A stretch of 64,000 nucleotides of DNA from Sphingobium sp. B2D3C. GTDB taxonomy: Bacteria; Pseudomonadota; Alphaproteobacteria; Sphingomonadales; Sphingomonadaceae. The notes beneath the pieces are model-generated. The model had not been told where the DNA came from. It saw only the letters and a list, made by a program, of their open reading frames with translations, and searched no databases. The stretch covers positions 1,116,001 through 1,180,000 of the forward strand of contig NZ_JAOQOK010000001.1 in NCBI RefSeq assembly GCF_025961835.1, given 5' to 3'. Positions 8,680 to 15,845 of the stretch are shown one piece after another. Made by a program: the position numbers and the translations under genes. The number at the start of each line of letters is the position of its first letter. Position 1 is the stretch's first letter.

Positions 8680-8895
8680 TTAGGACCTTGGTGGCCTGAG
8701 CAGGTCGCAAGGGTCCACCCTCAGGGCGACGGCCAATTTCCCTAGGACCGTCACGCTTGCAGAAACGCGTGCGCGCTCGATCGACCCGACATAGCGCGAA
8801 CTAAGACCGGTGCGATCGGCGAGCTCTTCTTGCGTTATGCCGCATTCCTGTCTCAACAGGCGCAGATTTGTCGCAAGAAGATCCTTGAGCTCCAT
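8680..8895 (-). CDS. Small XRE-family repressor (QseC-like)
   Basis: A 71-residue protein that is almost entirely a Cro/C1-type helix-turn-helix (LRLLRQECGITQEELADRTG, then SSRYVGSIERARVSASVTVL). It resembles the controller (C) proteins of restriction-modification systems and QseC of ICEMlSymR7A, a small dual regulator encoded divergently from the anti-activator gene qseM. The geometry is the same here: its start at 8895 faces a DUF2285 gene starting at 8987, with overlapping palindromes between them. It likely represses its partner and tunes its own expression. XRE proteins are common, so the QseC name rests mainly on context. Confidence 0.75.
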   Translation of the reverse strand: MELKDLLATNLRLLRQECGITQEELADRTGLSSRYVGSIERARVSASVTVLGKLAVALRVDPCDLLRPPRS

Positions 8896-8915
8896 CCCGC
8901 ACTGGTCGCGTGACC

Positions 8916-8946
8916 GGAACTATCCTTCTAGGAACGATAGTTCCTA
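8916..8946. promoter_or_regulatory. Overlapping palindromic operators between the XRE and DUF2285 genes
   Basis: GGAACTATC (8916-8924) and GATAGTTCC (8936-8944) form a perfect 9-bp inverted repeat. Overlapping it, TAGGAAC (8929-8935) and GTTCCTA (8940-8946) form a perfect 7-bp repeat with a 4-base spacer. The GGAAC core occurs three times counting both strands. This layout resembles C-protein boxes and fits binding by the adjacent XRE protein to switch between the two divergent genes. Confidence 0.6.
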
Positions 8947-8986
8947 TTCGTTATAAGGGCATGTGAGTGGGTAAGGATCGGTTGGA

Positions 8987-9250
8987 ATGCTGAAGCTGCA
9001 ACAGGTTGCCCCGGCAGGTGAGATCGTCGAGTATGACCGTCAACATCTTTCGTTATATGCGCAATTGATCGACGCCGCTGATGCAAAAGTAGACTGGCAA
9101 GTCGGAACTGTTGAAATCCTGGGGTTCGATCCGAGCTTTGATGAGGACGCAGCTCGACGCTGCTGGGATACGCATGTCGCCCGGGCTCGCTGGATAGTCG
9201 GCAATGGCCTGCCATCTGCTGTGAAGGCGTTTGGAAAATCTATCCGTTGA
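8987..9250 (+). CDS. Small DUF2285 protein (QseM-like anti-activator)
   Basis: An 87-residue protein matching the small DUF2285 family: HLSLYAQLIDAADAKVDW, then EILGFDP and CWDTHVARARWIV. In ICEMlSymR7A the small DUF2285 protein QseM binds and blocks both TraR (LuxR type) and FseA, holding ICE excision off in most cells. The position of this gene, one kilobase from a LuxR/LuxI/FseA-like unit and divergent from an XRE gene, matches that circuit. An AAGGA ribosome site lies nine bases before the ATG. The family assignment is good; the anti-activator role is inferred by homology and context. Confidence 0.7.
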   Translation: MLKLQQVAPAGEIVEYDRQHLSLYAQLIDAADAKVDWQVGTVEILGFDPSFDEDAARRCWDTHVARARWIVGNGLPSAVKAFGKSIR

Positions 9251-9617
9251 AAATGCTTTCGTGGGCTAATTTTTCCGTCCCGCGCTCACGCGGCCGCGCT
9301 CTGCGGCTTGCTACACTGCGCCGCCGAGTTCCTGGCGGATCTCGGCCTTAGGCAACGATCGCTGACGGTGGACGATGTCGCCGCGTGAGTCACGCGGCGG
9401 CGCATTTGTCTGGGCTTCCCATTACGGCGGGTGCGGGCGGCGCGCCCCGCTAGGCCCGTCGCGACCAGCGGCAACCCCTTCGCGCGCTCCGGGGTGCTCC
9501 ACTTCGTTACGCCCTTCGGTGTCGCCGGCCGCTGGAGCCGGGCCTCTTGGTCGCTCCTTGCCGCCCACCCCCGCCTTCCGGGGGGCCATGTGGTTTTGGG
9601 CGTGAAGGAGGATAACG
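9251..9617 (+). other. Untranslated leader region before ardC, no convincing gene
   Basis: The first 130 bases stay open in the frame of the preceding gene, reading RAHAAALCGLLHCAAEFLADL before a stop, but there is no start or ribosome site. The remaining part is very GC-rich, with many short C/G runs and repeated CTTCG elements. It ends in a perfect GAAGGAGG ribosome site (9604-9611). It looks like a structured leader of the antirestriction genes rather than coding DNA. Confidence 0.4.
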
Positions 9618-10589
9618 ATGCGAAACGCCAGCAGCCATAGTGCCCGACGCAAGGGCGCGCCGAAGGCTCCAAAAGCCGAGACGCGGGCCAGCCTATACGA
9701 CGAAGTGACCTCGCGGATAATTTCCGAACTCGAGGCCGGGCGCCTGCCGTGGGTTCAGCCATGGGGAATGCCCGGCGGCACGGGCCCAGGCATGCCGCGC
9801 AACGCGGTGACCGCGCGCAACTATTCAGGTGTCAACGTCCTGATCCTTTGGGGCGAGGTGATCGCCCAAGGCTGGCCTTCGCAATCATGGCTGACATTCC
9901 GCCAGGCGCAGGACGCCGGTGGTTGTGTCCGCAAAGGCGAGCGCGGCGTGGCCGTCGTCTATGCCGACCGCTTCACGCCCGAAGCCGAAAGGGAGCGCGC
10001 CTCGCGCGAGGGTGGTGAAGCAAGGGCCGTTTCGTTTCTCAAGCGCTTCACCGTTTTCAATGTTGCACAGTGCGAGGGACTTTCCGCGGGGCTCGCCCCC
10101 GATCCCGCCCCGCTGCCGGAGCGCGAGATCGTGCCCCTTGCCGAGGAGGTCATGGCCGCTTCCGGCATTGACGTCCGCATCGGCGGTGACCGCGCATTCT
10201 ACGTGCCGAGCCATGACTTCGTGCAGGTTCCGCCACAACCGGCATTCTTCGAGCAGGTAAACTATTACCGGACCTGCCTGCATGAATTGACCCATGCGAC
10301 CGGCCACGCTTCGCGACTGGCGCGCGACCTCACCAATCGCTTCGGCAGCAAGGATTATGCCCGCGAGGAACTCGTCGCCGAAATGGGATCGGCCTTCCTA
10401 TGCGCGTCGCTCGGCATCACGCCAACGGTACGTCACGCCGATTATATCGGCGCGTGGCTCGACGTGTTGCGAGAAGACAATCGCGCGATCTTCCGGGCCG
10501 CCAGCGCGGCGAGCAAGGCCGCCGAGTGGCTGCTGTCGCGGCACCGTGAAGCTTGGCATTCGAGCGACGGCGGGAGGCTGGCGGCATGA
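9618..10589 (+). CDS. ardC: ArdC-family antirestriction protein
   Basis: A 323-residue ArdC-like protein. Residues about 20-150 form the N-terminal ssDNA-binding domain (SLYDEVTSRIISELEAG, PWVQPWG, ARNYSGVNVLILW). The C-terminal part is a zincin-like metallopeptidase domain with HELTHATGH as the metal site and a downstream ARELVAEMG-like helix. ArdC proteins protect incoming conjugative DNA from restriction in the recipient. A strong GAAGGAGG site six bases before the ATG suggests high expression. The next gene starts in its stop codon (ATGA), a pairing with DUF2958 that is common on sphingomonad and rhizobial ICEs and plasmids. Confidence 0.9.
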   Translation: MRNASSHSARRKGAPKAPKAETRASLYDEVTSRIISELEAGRLPWVQPWGMPGGTGPGMPRNAVTARNYSGVNVLILWGEVIAQGWPSQSWLTFRQAQDAGGCVRKGERGVAVVYADRFTPEAERERASREGGEARAVSFLKRFTVFNVAQCEGLSAGLAPDPAPLPEREIVPLAEEVMAASGIDVRIGGDRAFYVPSHDFVQVPPQPAFFEQVNYYRTCLHELTHATGHASRLARDLTNRFGSKDYAREELVAEMGSAFLCASLGITPTVRHADYIGAWLDVLREDNRAIFRAASAASKAAEWLLSRHREAWHSSDGGRLAA

Positions 10590-10999
10590 CCCTTCTGACT
10601 CCCGAATTGCGCTTTGCGCTCCGCGCTAACGACCTTTCCCGTCGCGCCTGCGAGGCGAAGGGCGAGCGCTTCGATCCACCGCCCGTCCTGAAGCTGTTCA
10701 ATCCGCTCGGGGCGGCAACCTGGCTCGCGACCGAGTTGGCCGAGGACGACGACACCCTCTTCGGGCTAGCCGACCTTGGCTTTGGGTGCCCCGAGCTCGG
10801 TTACTTCAGCCTGTTGGAGATCCAATCGATACGCTTGCCCTATGGGCTGTCGATCGAGCGCGACCTGGCGTTTGAAAGTAACTTTCCGCTGACTGTCTGG
10901 ACCGAGACGGCGCGGCGCGCCGGATCGATCCTCTGGGCCGGGACCCTTCTGCGCCGGACCGGAAAGGCGCACGACGAACCCTCGCGAAAGCCAACCTGA
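10586..10999 (+). CDS. DUF2958 protein, ArdC partner
   Basis: A 137-residue DUF2958 protein. Diagnostic segments are LLTPELRFALRAN, PPVLKLFNPLGAATWLATEL, and DTLFGLADLGFGCPELGYFS. The start at 10586 overlaps the ArdC stop; the upstream in-frame extension lies inside ardC and is not needed. Function is unknown, but the family rides almost always with ArdC and conjugation genes, so a role in establishing transferred DNA is plausible. A GC-rich hairpin lies just downstream. Confidence 0.85.
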   Translation: MTLLTPELRFALRANDLSRRACEAKGERFDPPPVLKLFNPLGAATWLATELAEDDDTLFGLADLGFGCPELGYFSLLEIQSIRLPYGLSIERDLAFESNFPLTVWTETARRAGSILWAGTLLRRTGKAHDEPSRKPT

Positions 11000-11013
11000 T
11001 TCCGGGCCGGCAC

Positions 11014-11032
11014 CGCCCTGGTCAACAGGGCG
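11014..11032 (+). terminator. GC-rich hairpin downstream of the ardC-DUF2958 operon
   Basis: CGCCCTG and CAGGGCG pair around a five-base loop directly after the operon. There is no T-tract, so termination is uncertain; it may instead protect the mRNA 3' end. Confidence 0.4.
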
Positions 11033-11168
11033 GCGGTGAGCCAGCTAGCAGTGGCCTTCGCCTCGATCTCGAACCCGGCCCGTGTGCAATTGCGAGAATT
11101 TTGCCGCGCGGCCTCGCCCGAGGGGCTCGGCCGCGCGGACTTCCCCACTCCAGGAAGTCGTCAGGCAG

Positions 11169-11522
11169 TCACGACTGGGCGATCGTAATTCTTGGCATAG
11201 CATTCTCGACCCCGGTAAGGATCTCGACGATATCGAAGTAGCGGTCCCAGAAGGGCGTCTCCCGAAGATCCTCGACAAGAAGCTGGTAGGCGTGATGATC
11301 CGCTGCGTCCCACAGCCAGATATCCGTGACCCGCGTCGAATAAAATTCCACGTCGAAGAAGCGGAGCGACACGCTGGACGCGTGCTTCTTGATGATCGGA
11401 GTGAACTGTTCGGCCAAGAGTTCAAAGCGGCGGTCGACCGTGAATGCCAGCCATTCGGGGCTGGTTTTTACGAGCATGAAGACCGAGAGGGTCGTCTCGA
11501 AAGGGGATTGGATCGAATTCAT
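11169..11522 (-). CDS. Darcynin-family protein
   Basis: A 117-residue protein matching the darcynin family: FMLVKTSPEWLAFTVDRRFE, LRFFDVEFYSTRVTDIWLWD, and LRETPFWDRYFDIVEILTG. The fold is probably a small ferredoxin-like barrel; the biochemical role is not known. It is divergent from a TetR-family gene with a palindrome in the 74-base gap, so repression by that TetR protein is likely. It sits in a cargo block that interrupts the transfer genes. Confidence 0.75.
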   Translation of the reverse strand: MNSIQSPFETTLSVFMLVKTSPEWLAFTVDRRFELLAEQFTPIIKKHASSVSLRFFDVEFYSTRVTDIWLWDAADHHAYQLLVEDLRETPFWDRYFDIVEILTGVENAMPRITIAQS

Positions 11523-11557
11523 GATGCATCCTTGCCTCGTTGATGGACGCGCCTAGA

Positions 11558-11591
11558 ATGCGAGCAAATCCTCATATCAGGCTACTCGCAT
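11558..11591. promoter_or_regulatory. Candidate TetR operator
   Basis: ATGCGAG (11558-11564) and CTCGCAT (11585-11591) form a perfect inverted repeat in the intergenic region between the divergent darcynin and TetR genes. Its site next to the TetR start suggests autoregulation and control of the darcynin gene. Confidence 0.4.
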
Positions 11592-11596
11592 AGAAA

Positions 11597-12214
11597 ATGC
11601 AGCGGACGACCGACCAGCAGCAGCGCCCATCGCCCAGGAAAATGCCACGACAGGCCCGGTCGGGAGAAACCGTACGCGCGATCGTCGAGGCCGCCGCTCG
11701 CATTCTGGAGGAGGCTGGACTCGCCGCCTTCACGACAAATGCCGTCGCCGAGCGCGCTGGCGTCAGCATCGGATCGCTCTATCAGTACTTCCCCAGCAAA
11801 GACGCGCTGATTGGCGCCCTGATCGTTCGGGAAACCTCCCAACTCCTCAAGGAATGGGAGGCGGCACGAACCGCGCCAAAAGGACATGAGACGCTGTCGA
11901 TGCTGGTGGAAGCAGCCGTCGACCATCAGTTGCGCCGCCCGGTCCTCGCGCGGATCCTGGACCTAGAGGAGGCGCGCTTGCCATTCGACAAGGGTACCCT
12001 TCAGGTCACAGCCCGTTTGCATGCGATCCTGCTCGACGTGCTGGGCCGACCGGATGTCGCCCCGCAAGACGATCCGGAGACAGCGGCGCAGGACGTGCTG
12101 GCGATCCTCAAGGGCATGGTCGATGCCGCCGGACAACGTGGCGAACGGGATCAGGTGACCCTCGGCCGCCGCGTCAGGCGTGCAGTATTCGGTTACCTAG
12201 ATAGCGTTTCGTGA
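11597..12214 (+). CDS. TetR-family transcriptional regulator
   Basis: A 205-residue TetR-type repressor. The N-terminal helix-turn-helix is clear (AARILEEAGLAAFTTNAVAE, then RAGVSIGSLYQYFPSKDALI), and the C-terminal half is an all-helical ligand-binding domain with no recognisable ligand class. A start at 11642 (AGGAAA just upstream) is also possible and would remove 15 poorly conserved residues. It is divergent from the darcynin gene and probably controls it through the palindrome between them. Confidence 0.85.
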   Translation: MQRTTDQQQRPSPRKMPRQARSGETVRAIVEAAARILEEAGLAAFTTNAVAERAGVSIGSLYQYFPSKDALIGALIVRETSQLLKEWEAARTAPKGHETLSMLVEAAVDHQLRRPVLARILDLEEARLPFDKGTLQVTARLHAILLDVLGRPDVAPQDDPETAAQDVLAILKGMVDAAGQRGERDQVTLGRRVRRAVFGYLDSVS

Positions 12215-12338
12215 CCGCTGCCCCCCTGACGGCACAGTTTCGCCGCCCTCCGGAGCAGTCTCCTTCGCCTCGATGACCCTGCTCCTTGCGGATCGACGGA
12301 AGCGCCAAGATACCCATTCCCATCGTCATGGCGCAGCG

Positions 12339-13196
12339 TCATCCCCCCGCGACGAGTTGATCTATATAGGCCTGCAGCGTGGTCTCGCCGCGTTCATATG
12401 TCTCAGGCATCGGGAAGCCTCCATCGACGCTTACCGCAGTCATCTTGGCATAGGACTCCGCTGCAGCCTGGGAGAAACCAAGCTTTTTGAAGGCCTCGAC
12501 CCATTGCTCACGCGGCGTGACCAGGACCTTGACCGGTGTTCCCAAGGCCTTGGCGAAGGCGCCGGCGACGTCTCTCGGACTGTATCGGCTTGGTCCCTCG
12601 ACATAGTGCAGATCTTCGCTTCGGGCGGGCTCCAGCAGCCGCCGAGCAGCCGCGCGACCGAGATCGATGGGCGCCACCATGGGAAGCTCGAGGTCTGCCG
12701 GGATCATCGTCGGCAGCGTCCCAGCCTTGGCGGCGTCCAGCAGGTCATCCCAATTGCTCATATAATAGGCTGCGCGCTGGACGGCGAAGCGTATCGGTTG
12801 CCGAGACAAGGCCTGTTCGAACTCATGGAGGATGTTGAGATCGCCGCAACGCTCGCCCGGCTGCGCGCCATAAGTTGATTCGAGGACGACCTTCTCCAGG
12901 CCCGAACCGTCGAGCGCAGCCATGATGGCGTGGACCGTACCCAGCTCCTCGCGCTCGGTGTCCCCGGCGACGTCGCCCGGCGGATTGAGAAGAAAGGCGC
13001 GGCGGCCACGCTGGAACACGGCGCGCAAGGCGTCGCTGTCATGCACATCCACGACTGCTGTCTCGGCGCCACGCGAGCGCCAAACTGGCTCGTGCCGAGC
13101 ACTGTGCAAGACGGCAAGGACGGTTTCGCCCTGTTCGAGCAGCGCTGTCGCCGCCGCTGATCCGACATGTCCGCTGGCGCCTAGAATGATGATCAT
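12339..13196 (-). CDS. NmrA-like NAD(P)-binding protein
   Basis: A 285-residue atypical short-chain dehydrogenase of the NmrA/QorB-like group. The N-terminal Rossmann motif is ILGASGHVGSAAATALLEQG; VVLESTYGAQPGE and FAVQRAAYYMSNW follow at typical places. Such proteins sense or reduce using NAD(P)H; some are quinone oxidoreductases. GAGG lies five bases before the second of two adjacent ATG codons, so I use 13196 (13199 is the other choice). The long upstream extension is not conserved in character. It lies next to a MerR gene on the same strand. Confidence 0.75.
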   Translation of the reverse strand: MIIILGASGHVGSAAATALLEQGETVLAVLHSARHEPVWRSRGAETAVVDVHDSDALRAVFQRGRRAFLLNPPGDVAGDTEREELGTVHAIMAALDGSGLEKVVLESTYGAQPGERCGDLNILHEFEQALSRQPIRFAVQRAAYYMSNWDDLLDAAKAGTLPTMIPADLELPMVAPIDLGRAAARRLLEPARSEDLHYVEGPSRYSPRDVAGAFAKALGTPVKVLVTPREQWVEAFKKLGFSQAAAESYAKMTAVSVDGGFPMPETYERGETTLQAYIDQLVAGG

Positions 13197-13317
13197 CATG
13201 TCCTCGAAAGCTGTGGCATTCGCGTAATCCCGGAGACGCCATTTCGTTCGTCCTGCGCTGGCCAGGCTGCGATCGGGGCCATCTGGGGCGCGACAGCCTG
13301 ACCGCAATGCAGCGCTG

Positions 13318-13809
13318 TCATTCCTTGCTTGCGATCAGGTGGCCGCGCTCGAGCGGCGTCCCAATCGTTGGCGCCAGTGAGGCACGCTTTTCCTTCGATC
13401 GGATCGATCGCCGGCGCGTTGCCTTGGCCGCCACGCTGAGGAGGCGATGGAAAGTCGGACATTCGACCAGCCGCGGTTGCGGACAAGCTGATGCGTGAAG
13501 GAGGCCATCGCGCAAGGCGGTGAGATGCTGGATGCGTCGATCGATTTCGTCAGCCTTCGCCACAAGCGTTGCCCTGTCGATGTCTGGCTGGCCATCGTCG
13601 CCGAGCATCTCGGCAACCTCATCCAGGGAGAAGCCGGCCGCCTGCCCGAGTGCGATCAGCGCCAGGCGATCGTAGATTGACGGGCTGAAGATCCGCCGCA
13701 GGCCTCGGCGGCCGATGGGAGAAATGAGGCCGCGCTCCTCGTAGTAGCGCAGGCTCGACGCAGGGACGCCCGAGGCTTTGGCGACTTGCGAAATATCCGG
13801 GCTTTTCAT
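13318..13809 (-). CDS. MerR-family transcriptional regulator
   Basis: A 163-residue MerR-type regulator. The winged helix covers residues about 5-70 (ISQVAKASGVPASSLRYYEE, RGLISPIGRRGLRRIFSP), followed by a dimerisation helix and a C-terminal Cys-containing tail (SACPQPRLVECPTFHRLL). It resembles single-cluster or thiol-dependent sensors, but a ligand cannot be named. The ATG at 13809 is chosen because an 18-bp SoxR-like box sits immediately upstream. Longer in-frame extensions run through the divergent methyltransferase gene and are artefacts. Confidence 0.85.
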   Translation of the reverse strand: MKSPDISQVAKASGVPASSLRYYEERGLISPIGRRGLRRIFSPSIYDRLALIALGQAAGFSLDEVAEMLGDDGQPDIDRATLVAKADEIDRRIQHLTALRDGLLHASACPQPRLVECPTFHRLLSVAAKATRRRSIRSKEKRASLAPTIGTPLERGHLIASKE

Positions 13810-13811
13810 GC

Positions 13812-13842
13812 TTGACCTCAAGTTGGCTTGAAGTGGCATGCT
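13812..13842 (+). promoter_or_regulatory. MerR-type promoter with 19-bp spacer and SoxR-like box
   Basis: TTGACC (13812-13817) serves as a -35 and CATGCT (13837-13842) as a weak -10, separated by 19 bp, the long spacer that MerR proteins remodel. Within it CCTCAAGTTGGCTTGAAG (13816-13833) closely resembles the SoxR operator dyad. It points toward the methyltransferase gene and sits just before the MerR start. Confidence 0.6.
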
Positions 13843-13882
13843 GCCCCCAATGCCGTTTGGCGGCAAGCGCGAAAGGATAGGA

Positions 13883-14740
13883 ATGACACAGCTGAAAGCG
13901 AAATATGACGAACAGTCAGCCGTCTGGAACGGGGTAGCCGGCCATGCCTGGGCACAGGAACAGGACCTCATCAACGAGGCATTCAAGCCGATGGAGGATC
14001 GCCTGGTCGAGGAGCTCTGGACGGTGGGGGCGGCAAAGGTCCTCGATGTCGGCTGTGGCACTGGCGCGACCACATTGGCGCTGTCCAAGATGGGCCACGG
14101 CGCGGTCGAATGCGTCGGCATCGACATATCGCAGGAAATGATCGCCGCGGCCCGGGCTCGGGCCGCCGCGCGGCAAAGCACGGCGCAGTTCGTCTGCGCG
14201 GACGCACAGGCCCATGCTTTCGCCGCGACTTTCGACATGATCGTTTCCCGCTTCGGGGTGATGTTCTTCGATGAGCCAGGCTCGGCCTTTCTCAATCTTC
14301 GTCGCGCATGTCGCGACGCCGCACAGATGCGCCTGCTGGTGTTCCGGACCGCCAGCGAGAATCCGTTCATGACGACCGCTGAGCGAGCCGCAGCGCCGCT
14401 TTTCCCGGCGGTGCCCGTTCGCGTGGACGGCCCAGGCCAGTTTGCGTTTGCCGACACCGCGCGCGTTCGCGCCATTCTCGAAGCTGGTGGTTGGACGGGC
14501 GTCGAATTCCAGCCGATCGATTTCGAATGCAGCTTTCCGAGCGGGAAATTGCAAACCTTCTTCACCCGGTTAGGCCCCTTGGGCCGGATCCTTCATGAAG
14601 CGGACGCTGACACCCGCACCCGTATCGTCACCAGCGTTCGTGCCGCCTTCGAGCCCTATGTCGACGGCGACCGGGTGCGTTTCGAGGCGGCTTGCTGGAT
14701 GGTTTCGGCACGCGCGGGCATCCAGTCCGGAATGCTGTGA
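13883..14740 (+). CDS. Class I SAM-dependent methyltransferase
   Basis: A 285-residue UbiE-like methyltransferase. Motif I is VLDVGCGTGATTLAL (about residues 47-61), the acidic motif II end is VGIDISQEMI, and post-I motifs follow (FVCADAQAHAF, DMIVSRFGVMFF). The substrate is unknown. The ATG at 13883 follows GAAAGGATAGG; an upstream in-frame ATG at 13838 lies inside the promoter and is rejected. The gene is divergent from the MerR gene and is the likely target of that regulator. It appears to be cargo unrelated to transfer. Confidence 0.8.
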   Translation: MTQLKAKYDEQSAVWNGVAGHAWAQEQDLINEAFKPMEDRLVEELWTVGAAKVLDVGCGTGATTLALSKMGHGAVECVGIDISQEMIAAARARAAARQSTAQFVCADAQAHAFAATFDMIVSRFGVMFFDEPGSAFLNLRRACRDAAQMRLLVFRTASENPFMTTAERAAAPLFPAVPVRVDGPGQFAFADTARVRAILEAGGWTGVEFQPIDFECSFPSGKLQTFFTRLGPLGRILHEADADTRTRIVTSVRAAFEPYVDGDRVRFEAACWMVSARAGIQSGML

Positions 14741-15164
14741 GCGTCGCGTCTGGACGGGTGATGGCGAGGTGCTGGGGGCGGTCAGGCATGGTCTGCCTGG
14801 TCCGGGGACGGAAGAGGGAGAGGTCCCGCCACTGACCTACAGTCTCGCAGGTGTAGCCATCGCCAAGCCCCCTGTTGCTCCATTTGCTGTCACGCCGCCC
14901 CGGTGGCCTTCGACGATTGCGGTCTGCCGCAGTCCCTTTCCTGGCGCGCAACGGCAACGCCGACCTTCTTCCCCGACGCGGTACCCGCGTCTCCTCGCGA
15001 GGCAAGAAGCTCGGCTTGATGCCGTCCTCCGCTACGCTTCGGCCCACGCCCCCCATCGCCAGCGAGCGATGGGGCCTTTGGCGGGGTGCGCGCCGAAGGT
15101 CCGGCGGCGTGACAACCGCATCGAGGCCGCATGGGGCGGTATCGGTCACGAAATGGAGGTTATC
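14741..15164 (+). other. GC-rich untranslated stretch before the DUF736 gene
   Basis: No reading frame here looks like a real protein on either strand. The sequence has many C/G-rich short repeats and CTTCG-like elements, much like the leader before ardC. It ends in GGAGG shortly before the DUF736 start. It may be a long 5' leader or hold promoter and transfer signals. Confidence 0.35.
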
Positions 15165-15464
15165 ATGGCACAGATCGGTAGTTTCACCCGCAGCGAGGAC
15201 GGCGTCTACAATGGCGAGATTCGCACCCTTACCCTTCGCGTCAAGGCCAGCATCCGGCCAGTCGAACGCGACCACGACAAGGCTCCCGACCATCGTGTCA
15301 GCGCAGGCGGCGTCGAGTTCGGCGCTGGCTGGACCAAGGCGGCGCGTGAATCCGGTGCCGAATATGTGAGCCTCAAGCTCGACGATCCGTCGTTGCCTGC
15401 ACCGATCTACGCGACGCTCACGCAGGGTGACGATGGCGAGCACAAGCTCATCTGGTCGCGCTGA
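15165..15464 (+). CDS. DUF736 protein
   Basis: A 99-residue DUF736 protein, recognised by IGSFTRSEDGVYNGEIRTLT near the start, VEFGAGWTKAA in the middle and YVSLKLDDPSLPAPIYATL near the end. The family is common on alphaproteobacterial plasmids and ICEs and has no established function. GGAGG lies six bases before the ATG. It stands alone in front of the HTH-TraF operon, separated by a perfect 10-bp hairpin, so it may be expressed at a different level from the transfer genes. Confidence 0.9.
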   Translation: MAQIGSFTRSEDGVYNGEIRTLTLRVKASIRPVERDHDKAPDHRVSAGGVEFGAGWTKAARESGAEYVSLKLDDPSLPAPIYATLTQGDDGEHKLIWSR

Positions 15465-15471
15465 AACGTTC

Positions 15472-15496
15472 GGCCCCGCGCGATCTGCGCGGGGCC
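15472..15496 (+). terminator. Perfect 10-bp GC hairpin after the DUF736 gene
   Basis: GGCCCCGCGC and GCGCGGGGCC pair around the loop GATCT, eight bases after the stop. There is no T-run, so it may be an attenuator or an RNA-stabilising stem rather than an efficient intrinsic terminator. Confidence 0.5.
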
Positions 15497-15614
15497 GGGC
15501 CATGGGTGTCGAACAAGCCGCTCCCTGTTTCGGCACTCATCAGCCAGGGTCGCCCGGCCCATCCACGGTGCCTCGATCGCGCAGTTGCGATCGCCTCAAA
15601 AGGATAAGGCACTC

Positions 15615-15845
15615 ATGGAGAGCGACGATGACATCGCCAGGGCGAATCGCGCCAAGCGCGGATCACCCTTCCTCAATACCGACCAGGCCGCAGCCTATCT
15701 CAAGATCTCAACCCGGCTGCTGAAGCGCCTTCGCCGCGCCGGCAAGGGACCGGTGTTTCGTCGGCACAGCCGGTTCGTACAATATCATATCGACGATCTG
15801 GACAGTTGGTCCAGCGAGCATGCCGGGCGGGATTTCGCACGATGA
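15615..15845 (+). CDS. Small helix-turn-helix protein, RdfS-like (putative excision factor)
   Basis: A 76-residue protein with a MerR/AlpA-type excisionase fold (LNTDQAAAYLKISTRLLKRL, then GPVFRRHSRFVQYHIDDLDS). In ICEMlSymR7A the excisionase-like RdfS is encoded at the head of an operon with traF and the relaxase gene, and is switched on by FseA. Position and size match here: its stop overlaps the TraF start (ATGA) and the relaxase lies 2 kb downstream. AAAAGGATAAGG provides the ribosome site for ATG 15615. Helix-turn-helix proteins of this type can also be plain regulators, so the RdfS role is inferred. Confidence 0.7.
   Translation: MESDDDIARANRAKRGSPFLNTDQAAAYLKISTRLLKRLRRAGKGPVFRRHSRFVQYHIDDLDSWSSEHAGRDFAR

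Noticed and set aside
13838..13882. In-frame upstream start for the methyltransferase
   Set aside because: It falls within the MerR-type promoter and lacks a ribosome site; 13883 has one.
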